NCBI RefSeq assembly: GCF_030445035.2
Contig: NC_080698.1
Location: forward strand, 24,893,294 to 24,957,293
From: Dasypus novemcinctus
Taxonomy: Eukaryota > Chordata > Mammalia > Cingulata > Dasypodidae
DNA: 64,000 nt
Direction: 5' to 3'
Position numbers and translations under genes: made by a program. The notes beneath the pieces were generated by a model that was not told the origin of the DNA, ran no database searches, and was given only the letters and a program-made list of their open reading frames with translations. Below are positions 1 to 11,800 of this stretch, piece after piece; the stretch's first letter is position 1, and the number at the start of each line of letters is the position of its first letter.

Positions 1-677
1 TTTAAAGGTATTATGTGACACTATTGCTATGACTACTACTTAGCTAACTTTAAACTTTCATTTTTAAAAATAAAAATTCAACATACTAAAATTTAAAAAT
101 ATAACATTATTACAGTATGATTCATGCCAAGTATCATGTTTCTGAACTAAAATAAATGGTTAAAAATGTAACCTAACAAGTACTGAATATGTAATTCAAT
201 ACTTAGGAAAATTACAAGTGATTCTGTCTTAGCATAATTTTTAAAATCACACTTTTTTTTTTAATGCAAGAGAATCTTAACTATGTACCCCTAACAACTC
301 TTTACCTTGTCAATAAAATTTTTTCTAATGACTCCTAAAGAACAAAACAGTAGAAAGAAATTATAGCAAAAAAACATTTAACAACCATATAAAGGAGAAA
401 GAGATAGAAAGCATATTGATTTACTTTGCATCTTATAATTACCTCTTATACCAGTGGTTCTTAATATTATGAGTAATATTAAGTACATACCACAATATTT
501 TGCACCTAATTTCATAGGTTCACAACCCTCATAAAGGCTATTCGTGGACTCCATTTTCAAAAATGGTATGAATTGCCAAAATTGACTCATTTTTTTCATG
601 TACATCCTAGAAAAGCTACAATCTCACCATCTTTAGCTTATTTTGTAAGCAAATGAATGTTACCAATTAAAAGCGAC
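1..677. other. AT-rich sequence downstream of THOC7, no gene seen
   Basis: No exon, conserved reading frame or clear repeat is recognised. ORFs are short and unsupported. Confidence 0.5.
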
Positions 678-1159
678 TGTAGCAGTTTGATATAATTGAT
701 GAATTCCAAAAAGAAATACTGGATTATGCTTGTAATCTGATCTGTACGTGGGCATGATTGAGTTATGATTAGGGCATTGAGTCCCCACCCACCAAGGGGT
801 AAAAGGCTTGGGGAAGAAAAGAGTTGAGGGCTTTCAATGTTGGAGTTTTGATATTGGAGTTTGATGCTGAAGACTTAAGCTGGAGCTCCGGGAAGTCAGT
901 ACGCAGATGAAAAAGCAAGCCCCTAGAAGAAAGGAACCCTAAATCCAGAGAAAAGCAAGCCCCAGGAACATAGGAACCAGGAAGCCTGAACCCTCACAGA
1001 CATCAGCAGCCATCTTGCTCCAAACAGACTTTGGTTAAGGGAAGTAACTTATGCTTTATGACCTGGTATCTGTAAGCTCCCACCCCAAATAAATAACCTT
1101 TACAAAAACCAACCAATTTCTGGTATTTTGCATCAGTACCACTTTGGCTGACTAATACA
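678..1159 (+). mobile_element. Solo LTR, ERVL/MaLR-like family
   Basis: The 482 bp element starts TGTAGCAGTTTGATAT and ends GACTAATACA, the TG...CA ends of an LTR. AATAAATA lies about 70 bp from the 3' end. Flanks GCGAC and GCTAC fit a 5 bp target duplication with one mismatch. The same family recurs at 3077, 8158, 8822, 11144 and 62233. It sits just past the predicted end of THOC7, in opposite orientation. Confidence 0.85.
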
Positions 1160-1184
1160 GCTACCTAGACTATTAATGAGCACA

Positions 1185-1461
1185 AATTTATCCTGTTTGG
1201 AAACATTTTATTAAACATTTTTGGAATACTGCTTTCTACCTTCAACATTTAGAAATAAAAAAGTATTTTAATAAAACAAAATCTATACTAAAGTCATGTT
1301 CCTTTGTGTGAAGAAATATGAAATATGCATTAATATTTAAAAGTGTAAGTTATTTCACTAAAGAAGTATCTTTAAATATCTCAGGACCATGACAAATTCT
1401 AAACACATTAAGATCATGTAGCTATTTCAATATCCTTGGGGATGGTGAGCAATCATCCTTT
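1185..1461 (-). other. THOC7: THOC7 3' UTR (predicted end)
   Basis: This AT-rich stretch runs from the THOC7 stop to the first canonical poly(A) signal in sense orientation (AATAAA, minus strand, 1212-1207). A GT-rich stretch follows about 20-30 bases later in sense. Cleavage near 1185-1195 is inferred, so the 3' UTR would be about 270 nt. An LTR element begins only 26 bp further on, at 1159. Confidence 0.6.
1207..1212 (-). terminator. THOC7: Candidate THOC7 polyadenylation signal AATAAA
   Basis: TTTATT on the plus strand is AATAAA in THOC7 sense, about 250 nt after the stop codon. It is the only canonical hexamer I see between the stop codon and the downstream LTR. Confidence 0.6.
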
Positions 1462-1529
1462 CTATGGCTTAGGATTTGTTTCCATGCTTGTCTCTTGAGC
1501 TTCCTCCACCTCTGAGAGCTTTTCATCAT
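1462..1529 (-). CDS. THOC7: THOC7 coding exon 8 (stop codon)
   Basis: The acceptor TTTCAG precedes 1529. The exon encodes NDEKLSEVEEAQETSMETNP and KP, and the TAG stop is at 1464-1462. The 3' UTR continues downstream on the minus strand. Confidence 0.97.
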
Positions 1530-2089
1530 CTGAAATTGAGAAACAAAACCTTAATCAAATTTGTTTAAATTATATGTTTAATGAATCATGAAAACATTTT
1601 TAGCCTTTATTAGCCACTATCTTTAAAGCTGCTATTAGCAAAATGGCAGCTTTGATGGCAATTGGCTTGCATGTCTGGTTTGAAAAGTGCCATTTTTGTT
1701 ATTTGTTGAGCCAAAATTTAAAATTTATGTGAGATTTCACACAGAAAAATTGGGATTGTAGCTATTCTAGAAAACAATCAGAAGATCGGGTATCCCAGAA
1801 ATGTCCATATGGCTATAGTCAAGACAAAGAACATGTCTTCAGTCTCCCACTGCACACTCCATTCACAAGGAATACAAAGGTTCTTATGCACTGATTACTC
1901 TTTTCACTTAGCATTAGCTGCCTGAGTCCTGAATCTTTACTTTATGGCAATGAGCTATAAGTAGACTGTTTCTACTTACTTTCCAGTGTTTGCTGAAGTT
2001 CGTGGATAGTGCTAAGAAGCACATGAAACTGTTTCCGTCTCAATTCCAGCTGTGTTAAAAAAGAACAAAATCAATGCAAATTATCTATC

Positions 2090-2121
<32 letters not shown>

Positions 2122-5100
2122 GTCCATCACAAAGGCTAACAAATATATGCAAATACCTTATCTTCAACACTTTCCTTAATATGTGAAAGATGCTCTAGCT
2201 CTTTCCCCAGAGCCTCTAGTTCCCTGAAAAAAATAAGAACGTTATATTTTGTGAATTGAGTGAACAAAATTCACAATTAATATCACTTTTTAGTTACTAA
2301 ATGGTATTATTTTTAAAATGAAAAAAAGGATAAAAAGTTAGGCCACCCCATTATGGTGGAACTTATGAAGTTGATGATGATTCCTTCTTACCTCCTAAAT
2401 GGGCACTTATTTTCATTAAAATTGCATTTGTAAATAATTTTTTAAAGGACAGGAGAAACACAATAAAATAACAGATATCAAGAACTGATACTTTTAACAT
2501 TTTGTCATAATTACATCAAGACTTTTTTTCAATAGAAGAAATAAAACCTTGCAGATTAACTTGAAATACCCTTTGATCTTTATGCTTGGTCCTCTATCCC
2601 CAGTCTTTTCTCCTCCTCTACCACCTACGTAGACAACCACTACATCATTCCAATTCTTTTTTTAGTTCATATATATGCATCTCTGAATAGTATACTGTAT
2701 TAGTCAGTAGATAGTATTTTTGGAGGGGTTCAAGCTTTTATTTTTATTCTTCTTATGTTTAATCATTTTACTATATGTGTTTCTTATAAGCAGAGTCAAA
2801 TCTTTGGTGGATAAAACAGGGCATGGTTAAATTAATAATTCAAGCTTTTATTAGTGGTTATTCTGTATTTCAAAACCTTAGGAATAATTTAAATTCCTTA
2901 TATGTCCTTTATTGTTTTTCTCCCATTGATTATGCTTTTGAGTTCTATGTTAAAAGTATTTATCTAATTTATTCTCTTTCAATTCTATGTAGTATTCTGC
3001 CCTTTGAATACACTATATTTTATTCCTCCATTTTCCTACTGAGTATAGGATGATTACATGCATTTATTTTAGACCTTGTGGCAGCCGACATTCTTTATGA
3101 ATCCCCAAAAAAAGAGAAAAATTACGTTCGTAAACTGGTTTGTTCCTCTGGGTGTGATACCCTTTGACTATATTAAATTCAAAGGTTTTTACATTTACTT
3201 GATAAAAGATCAGGGCTTCGATTAGACCATGTCAGTAGGGCATGACTCAGGTTGAGTCATGCCCCCTTGATGGGCTGATGTAAATGGTCACTTAGTCAAG
3301 AAGAGAGCTCCAGAAACACGGAAGAGGAGAGAGCTCTGTCATGTTTGGTTCTGGGGCCCCAGGGAGAGATGAGCCATTTGCCTGATAGTTTGCAAATGAA
3401 GAGAACAGACCAGATGAGCAGATGATAAGGCCTGGAAAGAAATGAGTCCTACGCCAGACTGACATAGGAAGTCCTGAGAGTCGAGTCCTGTGCCAGCCTA
3501 CAGCTGAGATTAGAAGAAGCTGGGCCCATAAGAGCAAGAAGGAAGGAGAGCCCAGGCAGAGATTGCCACCATCTTGCTTTAACACGTGGCAGCGGAGTCT
3601 GATGAGAAAGCAGCCTTGAATTGGACTCTTTAGGGCCTTGTAACTGTAAGCTTTCACCCCAAATAAATACTCTTTATAAAAGCCAACAAATTTCTGGTAC
3701 TTTGCATCAGCACCCCTTTGCTTGACTAATTCAGACCTGTAGGCATTAAGGTAGAATAAGAACACAACACAACCATCTAATAAAACAATATTAGAATATG
3801 TAAAATTGAAGATTCTGATCCCTCCTTCTGAAACATATTATGTGTTCTTATAATAATGGAAGGCATAGGCTAGTACCTGAACATTTAAGTATAAACATCA
3901 GCTTCTTCCAAGTAAAGCTCTTTACTTACTTTAATGTCTCATGCCTGTCTGGATGATGCTGGATCACTTTTGCTAAAGCATCATATTCTGAAAGATATAA
4001 AAATATTTATCAAACTAAGGTTTTTGAACCTGGATTATCAAAACAAAATATACCTTTATATTTGTTAATGTAACGTTTTGTGTGATCTATGTATCTTTTT
4101 TAAAAAAGATAATAAAAGATATAACAACAACAACAAAATGCATGGAAATGGATGTGGTTCAAGTAGTTGAGCACCTGCCTCTCACATGGGAAGTCCCAGG
4201 TTTGTTTCCTGGTGCCTCCTAAAAAAATAAAAACAAACAACAAGCAAAACAAACAAAAAACCAATTCAGGGGAGCCGATGTGGCTCAGTGGTTGAGCGCA
4301 GGCTTCCCACATATGAGGTCCCAGGTTCAATCCCCAGACCCTGGTACCTAAAAAAAAAAAAGCATATCACAAATCATTTTCCTGGAACATAAAGAAATGA
4401 GAACAATGAAAAATGGAAAGAGTACTGTCAATTTCACTTGATTCAATTTTAATTATAGTAATACATGATGTCAAAAGTGTTCTAGCAGGGCTTTTAGCTC
4501 CTAATGTCTATTTTTCCATTCAAATGTCCCTGGAAAAAATATGAGGTCAGCATAAGCATAGACATGAACTTAATCATCGAGGAAAAAGAATCTTATTCAT
4601 TATTTGCCTAGCAAAAAAGATTAACAAGGTAAATATATTCTACCATTAATTTCTAAAGGTAAAGATTTCAGAAACTTAGATGTGATTTGAAGTTCAGGAA
4701 CCTTCTGTTTGCTCCATTGAGACTTTCATGATAAGTCATGTAACTCTTGTTAACTTAAGAAAAGATAGGGAAACGCACTTGGCCCAGTGGTTAGGGCATC
4801 CATCTACCACATGGGAGGTCCGCAGTTCAAACCCCGGGCCTCCTTGACCCATGTGGAGCTGGCCATGCGCAGTGCTGATGCGCGCAAGGAGTGCTGTGCC
4901 GCGCAAGGGTGTCCCCCGCGTGGGGGAGCCCCACGCGCAAGGAGTGCGCCCGTGAGGAAAGCCGCCCAGCGTGAAAAGAAAGAGCAGCCTGCCCAGGAAT
5001 GGCACCGCCCACACTTCCTGTGCCGCTGACAACAACAGAGGCGGACAAAGAAACAAGACGCAACAAATAGACACAGAGAACAGACAACGCAACAAATAGA

Positions 5101-5807
5101 CACAGAGAACAGACAACCGGGGGAGGGAAAGGAATTAAATAAATAAATAAATCTTTTAAAAAAAAAGAAAGAAAAGATATGGTAGTAGTCACTTAAAAGT
5201 ATGGTTAACAAAAACAGTTTTCAAAATATTTCAAAGTGAATTTTAAGTTGATATTAATTATTAAATATATTGGTATTTTGCTGTAAATTTGCCACTGAAA
5301 CTTGACCACATGTATTTTAGACTAAATTCAAAAACCAACTTTTAAAAGCAGGGAATTAAAGTTGATCTTATTTAACTCATTAAAACGTGAAGTTCATCAT
5401 TCTGTAACTCAGCTACTACTTCAATTAAAGTGTGATTAAAAAAATTTGTTTTTGAATTACAAAATAATGTATCCTAAGTATAAACAAAAGAAACCTAAGC
5501 CATAAAAGTTCACGACTGCCTAATAACCATTTTCTATTTCCTTGTACTTTTTCATATAGCTATGTCACTGTTGTGATCATGCATGTTTTTTAATTTTTTC
5601 CCCCAGTTTACATTATATAGGGAACAATGGCCCATACCATTAAAAATTATTTTGAAATAGTTTTAATTGACTATATAAGGACATACCCAAATTTAAAAAG
5701 AAATATGAGATCAGAACAAAACTAAACTTTAACCTTTCTTTTAGTAGATATTTAGGCAGCTTGTAAATATTTGCTTGTTTTATCCTTACTAAAACTCAAC
5801 AGATATA

Positions 5808-5838
<31 letters not shown>

Positions 5839-8800
5839 CTTTTTGAAGGTAGCTCCATTAAAAAAAAAATCCTAAATCTAGTATACTTGTAAAACAGCTT
5901 TTGCTGGTTAACCATGTCATTATTTAGGAAAAGGGGTCTAAAGACAATTTTTAAAAATCAATACTTAATAATTACTTAATAATCCACCAAAATGAATATT
6001 TTTTCAGCATAGCTTTCCTTTAAGTTCTCAATTTCTTTTTAGGAAGTACTGGAGATCAAACCCAGGATCTCCTACATGCAAAGCAGTCACTCAACGACTG
6101 ACCTACACTCCTCTCTCCTTTATTTTAAGGAGTAAATTTTTAAAAATTCTTAATTTTAAATAATTAAGTTTGGCTCCTAATTCATTTTGTATAATTCAGG
6201 TTGACTCTGGCTGCAGATTTTACCTCATAACATTAAAAACTACATGAAAATACCAATCAGTAATAAAGTATTTGCACACTAAATCCTTCAAAACCCTTAC
6301 CTTGGCGATTTTTTCGTATTCGTTTTGCTTGAAGAATTTGCTTTTTGCACTCAGCAATTTTTTCATGTGCTCCAGCGATGCTACATTCTATTTAGAAACA
6401 TTTTTTAGATAGTTATAACATGAACATGTAAAATCTCCATCCATTTTCAATTTTAAAATATGTTTCCAACTGAAGTTCCATTACTGACAAAATAGATGCT
6501 AGCATAAAAAAATAGCTATAACTCATAGTATTTTTGAGTTATATTGGAATCATATTGGAATGTATTTCTGTAGCTAACTTTTACTATATTCTTTCTATTA
6601 ATATTGTTATTTTACCACCAATCAAATAAAAATGTTAGCAGATATTGTATCATTTAGACCATAAATATTAAAATGACAGAAACAAATCCAAACATTAGTT
6701 CCTTTAAGTTTCTTTACCTATTTCTTTGTAAATTTTTTCATAATTTTCCATTTCTCTGAGATTCATGTCATATACCAACAAGGTTTTGCCCATTGAAAAT
6801 TCACATTGTGACAGGGTACTCAGCATACGTTGGTACTGGCTATATCTATTGAAAAAGAGAGAAAAAGAACAAAGTTGTTTGTAGATTGTCAAGATTGAAC
6901 TATTGTCAGGAAAAGACCTGCTAATTATATTATAGCAAATTCTGAGAGAATCACTTGCTTTATTTAAAATAATTTAGAATATCTGTCCAATTGTGGTTTA
7001 TCTGAATTTAATAAACTGCTTTAGTCACAAATGAAAAGATGGGATTGTTGTTCTTACCGATACAGGCTTTATTCAAGAAACTATTAGTCTGAATTTTGTT
7101 TTAAAAACTTTGAAAATATTTTGATTAAGACAAGGATTTTTTAATCTTTATAATTCTGTTCTTAAAAGCTTTTCACTCTATGTGGTTATTTATCTATGTG
7201 GAAAGATAATTCAAATGAGGATATTTTAAAGTTAAAACAATTAAGAGTATAATGTTTATAATTTCCTAGCAAATTTTTAACTTATAATAAATATTTAATA
7301 TATATATATTAGCCTTGAAACAACTTTTTGTAGCTTATTAATACAAGAGAAAATTCAATTTAGGTATTTTTTCTTGCTAAACATTTATTAGATCTCTCAG
7401 CAGGTACCAAATTAATGAGTCTGAATTTAATCTTCACCTCTTTTTCCGAACTTCTGAAAATTTTAATAAACATAAGGCAGGCCTCTGAAGAGAAAGAAAA
7501 CGGTTTGAAAAATCAAATCTAATATTTTGATGATGCTTTTCATAATTAGTTACAAATGTTTTACAACAATGCAAGGTATTAATGGTGGGGTGATGTATTA
7601 GAACCCTGTATGATGTTATGCATGTTTGTTTTGTAAGTTCACAACTTTTACTATACAGTTGTTTATGTACATTCACGTATGAATAATATAGTTCAATTTA
7701 AAAATTTTAAAATGAAAAGCAAAACTAAACAAAAAAAAAACTACTCTTGACTAATCAAGAGTTGACTCCATTGATCATTTAAGGAGAGTGAAAATTTTAA
7801 ATATTAACAGGGCCTTAATTTACCGGTCTAAAAATCACACTAAATGTTGGTACAGAAATAACAGTGAAATCCAATACCCCTCTTCCTGAGATCCAGAGTT
7901 GCACCATTTAATGAAACTCTTCACTAGAAGATTAATTCTCCGATCATCACCAGCACCATCTCCATCAATTAGGAGACGCTTCCGTATGACTTCGTCTGGA
8001 GGAAAAAAGAGCAATGTAAGTTAAAATGACCATCTGGTCATTGGTCACTTTCAGGGACAAATAACCAATAACACAACTCATTCATAATTGCAAAGAAAGT
8101 TATTTGAGTATCTTCTGTGTGTCAGGCACTGATCTAGGGGCTGGGGTTATAGGAATGTGTATTAGTCTGCCAAAGGGATGAGGATGCAAAGTACCAGAAA
8201 TCTGTTGACTTTTATAAAAGGTATTATTTGGGGGTAAACGCTTACAGTCCCAAGGCCACAGAAAGTCCAACTCAAGGCACCATACGAGGTGCTTTCTTAC
8301 CAAAGTCAGCTGCCACATGCTGAGGCAAGAAAGCAGGCAATCTCTGCCTGGTCTCTCCTTCTCCTCTAGGCTTCCTCTTCCTCTTGAGCTCTATGGGTCC
8401 AGTCTCCTGAGGCTTCATGCTTAAGAGATCTTGTAGTCCTATCTCTCCTGGCATAGCGCATGTTTCTTTACCAGCCTTCTCTTGAGCTCTATGGGTCCAG
8501 TCTCCTGAGGCTTCATGCTTAAGAGATCTTGTAGTCCTATCTCTCCTGGCATAGCGCATGTTTCTTTACCAGCCTTCTCTATCAGTCTTGGCTATTCTGC
8601 TCTCTTCCCAGTTTAAGCTGTAAGCTATCAGGCAAAATGGCTGGTATCTCTTTGGAGCCTCAGCTGTTTGACCTTCTCCTTTCTATCACTTGGCAGGATA
8701 AAAAATGGCAGAATTCTCTCTTCCTGGTGTCTGTCTGAGTGAGTGTCTGTTTATATTAGACCGAGCAAGAAGGCACGGACTCAACCTGAGTCATATCCAC

Positions 8801-11800
8801 TGATGTAATTGAATCAAAAGTTGTGGCAGATTGAAATTATTGATGAATTCCAAAGAGAACTATTGATTATGTTTGTAAACCGGTTTGTTCCTGAGTGTGA
8901 TACCCTTTGACTGTATTAAATTCCGAGGTTTCACTTTTACTTAATTAAATTAAGATTAGGGCTTTGATTCAGCCACGTCAGTAGGATGTTGATTTCCCAC
9001 CCCTTTGGTGTCTCAGCTCACAGAAAATGACACAGCAGAGGCGAGAGCTTACTTTTGATGCTGGAGCCCCAAGGAATGAACCAAGCTATTTGCCTGATAC
9101 TTTACAGCTGGCCTTATAGAGAGGGCAGAGCAGCTGAGCCCGGAAAGAGACAAGCCCCAGGAAGAGAAACTAGCCTTATGCCAGCTTATAGCTGAGATCG
9201 GAAGAAGCTGGGACCATGGAGCCTTAAAAGGAAGAGGAAGGCTGAGCTCTTGCAGAGATTGGCAGCCATCTTATTCCAACACGTGGCAATAGACTTTGGT
9301 GAGAGAAGTAACTTACTTTTTAAGGCCTTGTGATTGTAAGCTTCTACCCCAAATAAATACCATTTATAAAAGCCAACAGATTTATGGTAATTTGCATTAA
9401 TACCCCTTTGGCTGACGAATACAAAAGCCTTAAGTCAATCTTAACAGGTAATTTAATCAAAGTCTTCTCAACTGAATTTAGTGCAATCACAGCTATCACA
9501 CCCATAAGACTAATTTACAAACATAGTCTTTCTCTTTTGGGGATTCATAAAATAATCTCAAACTACCACACTCCACCCTCTGAATCCCAAAAAGACATAT
9601 AATATTTCAAAAAACCTTAAATCATTTCAGTGGCAACGCTAAGTACAAAATCACATCAAAATCAGTTATAGGAATATAGTATGTCTTGGGTCAAAAGTCC
9701 CCTCTAGCTGTAGACCTGTGAAACTTACAAAATAAGTTATCTGCTTCCAATATACAAAGGAGGCATAGACATAGGACAACATCTGCATTACCATAAGGAG
9801 AATTTGGGAGGGAGACATGTGGCAAGGGTCCCTAACAGTTCCAAAAACCTGCAGGGCATACTCCAATAGATTTCAAAATCTGAGAGTCAACCTTAAAAGG
9901 ATGGTTTCTTCTTATCCCTGGGGCCTCATGGGGCCCACCCTTTCCACATGGTTGTTCAATGACCATTTTCTCAGTTCCACCTTCATCAAACACCTGGGTG
10001 GCGACCAAGCTCCAGACCTTACCCTCCGAGAACACTGGGGTGATGGCCACACTCTCCCCAATCTCTGGGGTACAGTCTCAATCCCTTTAGTACAGTGACG
10101 TGGTGGCAACATTCTCCCTAATTTCTGGTATAAAAGCCCAACCACCTCAGAACAGTGAGGTGGTGACCTAGCCCTCCCTAATCTATGGGGACTAGGCCCA
10201 ACCCCCTCAGAGAAGTGGGGTGGCAACCTAATTCTCCCCAACTACAGGGGAATGCATTCCACCTTCTGTATCCTGGGGCAGCCAAATTCTCCCTGAATAG
10301 CAGGCTGGAACATCCACCCTCTTCAACTGCCAGGGCAAAATCACCCTCCCCATAAACATGAGTGGGGTCCCTTTCTTGGCCCAAGAGATGTCTCAATTCT
10401 AGACCTCAGCTTATATGGTTTTCCTCTTAAAGCCATCTTCCCTTCCATCTCTTCACTCCCTGTCTCTTTTAGTCCAGGCTAACAGTGGTTTTATTCATAC
10501 AGATCTCTCAAAAAGCTTGTTGTTCTAGCACTCAGGAAGCAGGGGTCCAAGTCATCAGGTAGTAAGACTTTCCACTAGTCTTTCCTGGATATCTGCATTT
10601 TCAATCCTGACTTAAAAGTTCCAAATTTAGTTAATTTCTCAAATGGGGCATTATTATCTGGAGGCTTGATTTTCAGAAGCTTGAAATTTCTGGAATCAGT
10701 CTCTGGTTTCTTTGTGTTCAACAATTCAGTTCTCAGTTTATTTCTTTCCTCTCACATTTTGCTATAAGCTACAAGAAGAAGCTATGATGCATTTTCCATA
10801 TTTACTTTGGAAATCTCCACAGCTAAATGTTCACAGTCATCATTTTCAAATGCTGCCTTCCATCTTACTTCAGAGGTCAATCTTGCCAAGTACTCGGCAA
10901 CATCAAAACAAGGATTGCCTTTCCTCCAGTTTCTAATAATAGTTTCATCATTTCCTTCTAAGTTTCACTGGAAATAACTTTAGGGTCCATATTCCTACCA
11001 TGAGTCTCTTCAAAGCAATCTAGGCCTTTTCTATCAAGCATCTCACAATTTCTCCAAAAAATATCCCTTACCCAATTATAAAACCATTTTAGGATTTTTG
11101 GTAATTCCAAGCAGCACGACCCCACTCTCCTGGTACCAATTTCTGTATTAGTCTGCCAAAAGAGTGTGGACAATGTACCAGAAATCTGTTGGCTTTTGTA
11201 AAGGGTATTCATTTGGGGTAAAAGCTTACAGTCTGAAGGCCACAGAGAGTCCAACTCAAGGCACCTTAAGAAGTGCTTTCTCACCAAAGTCAGCTGTCAC
11301 ATGTCAAAGCAAGATGGTGGTGATCTCTTCCTGGTCTCTGCTTCCCCTCCGGGCTTCGTCTTCCTCTTGAGATCCATGGACCCAGCCTTTTGAGGCTTCA
11401 TGCTAAATTGATCCTTTTGGGGTTTTTTTGTTTCTTATTGCTTTTTTTTTTTCATTATTTTTTTTCTCTTAAGTGATTCTGTATTCCTCTCTCTCCTGGC
11501 ATAAGGCTTGTTCCTTTCCTGGCCTTCTATCTCAGTCTCAGCTGTTCTGTTTTCTTCCCAATTTAAGCTGTAAGCTATCAGGAAAATGGCTGATCTCTCC
11601 CCAGGGCCTCAGCTGTTTGAGTCTTCTCCTTTCTGTTATTTGGCAGGATAAAAAATGACAACGCTCTCTCTTACTGATGTTTATCTGAGTAAGTGTTAGA
11701 TCCAGCAAGAGTGCAGGGACTCAACCTGAGTCATGTCTCTTATGTAATTAAATCAAAAAGTCCTAAATCAATCTTAATAGGTAATTTAATCGAAGGCCCC

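Larger units (their letters stand above)
8158..9570 (-). repeat. 3' LTR of the two-LTR element, split by a nested LTR
   Basis: LTR segments 8158-8821 and 9429-9570 align to the single 5' LTR at 11144-11908. The gap is the LTR at 8822-9423 plus one copy of its duplicated target. This copy also has an internal 98 bp tandem duplication. Confidence 0.85.

Noticed and set aside
4269..4361. tRNA-like A and B boxes in short DAS copies
   Set aside because: They end in CCTCCTAAAA tails and lack a mature acceptor stem, and the unit is dispersed with target duplications, so they are SINEs and not tRNA genes.
4736..5211. Overlapping ORFs of 80-135 codons with CVYLLR/RHSWAGC/GPPMW-like residues, repeated at 14518, 15691, 25982, 35306, 39503, 40578, 60383, 60783 and 62865
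   Set aside because: All are frames through the same long DAS SINE; the shared 'protein' is repeat translation.
9912..10396. Several 70-110 codon ORFs on both strands
   Set aside because: They track the degenerate tandem repeat of the retroelement interior.
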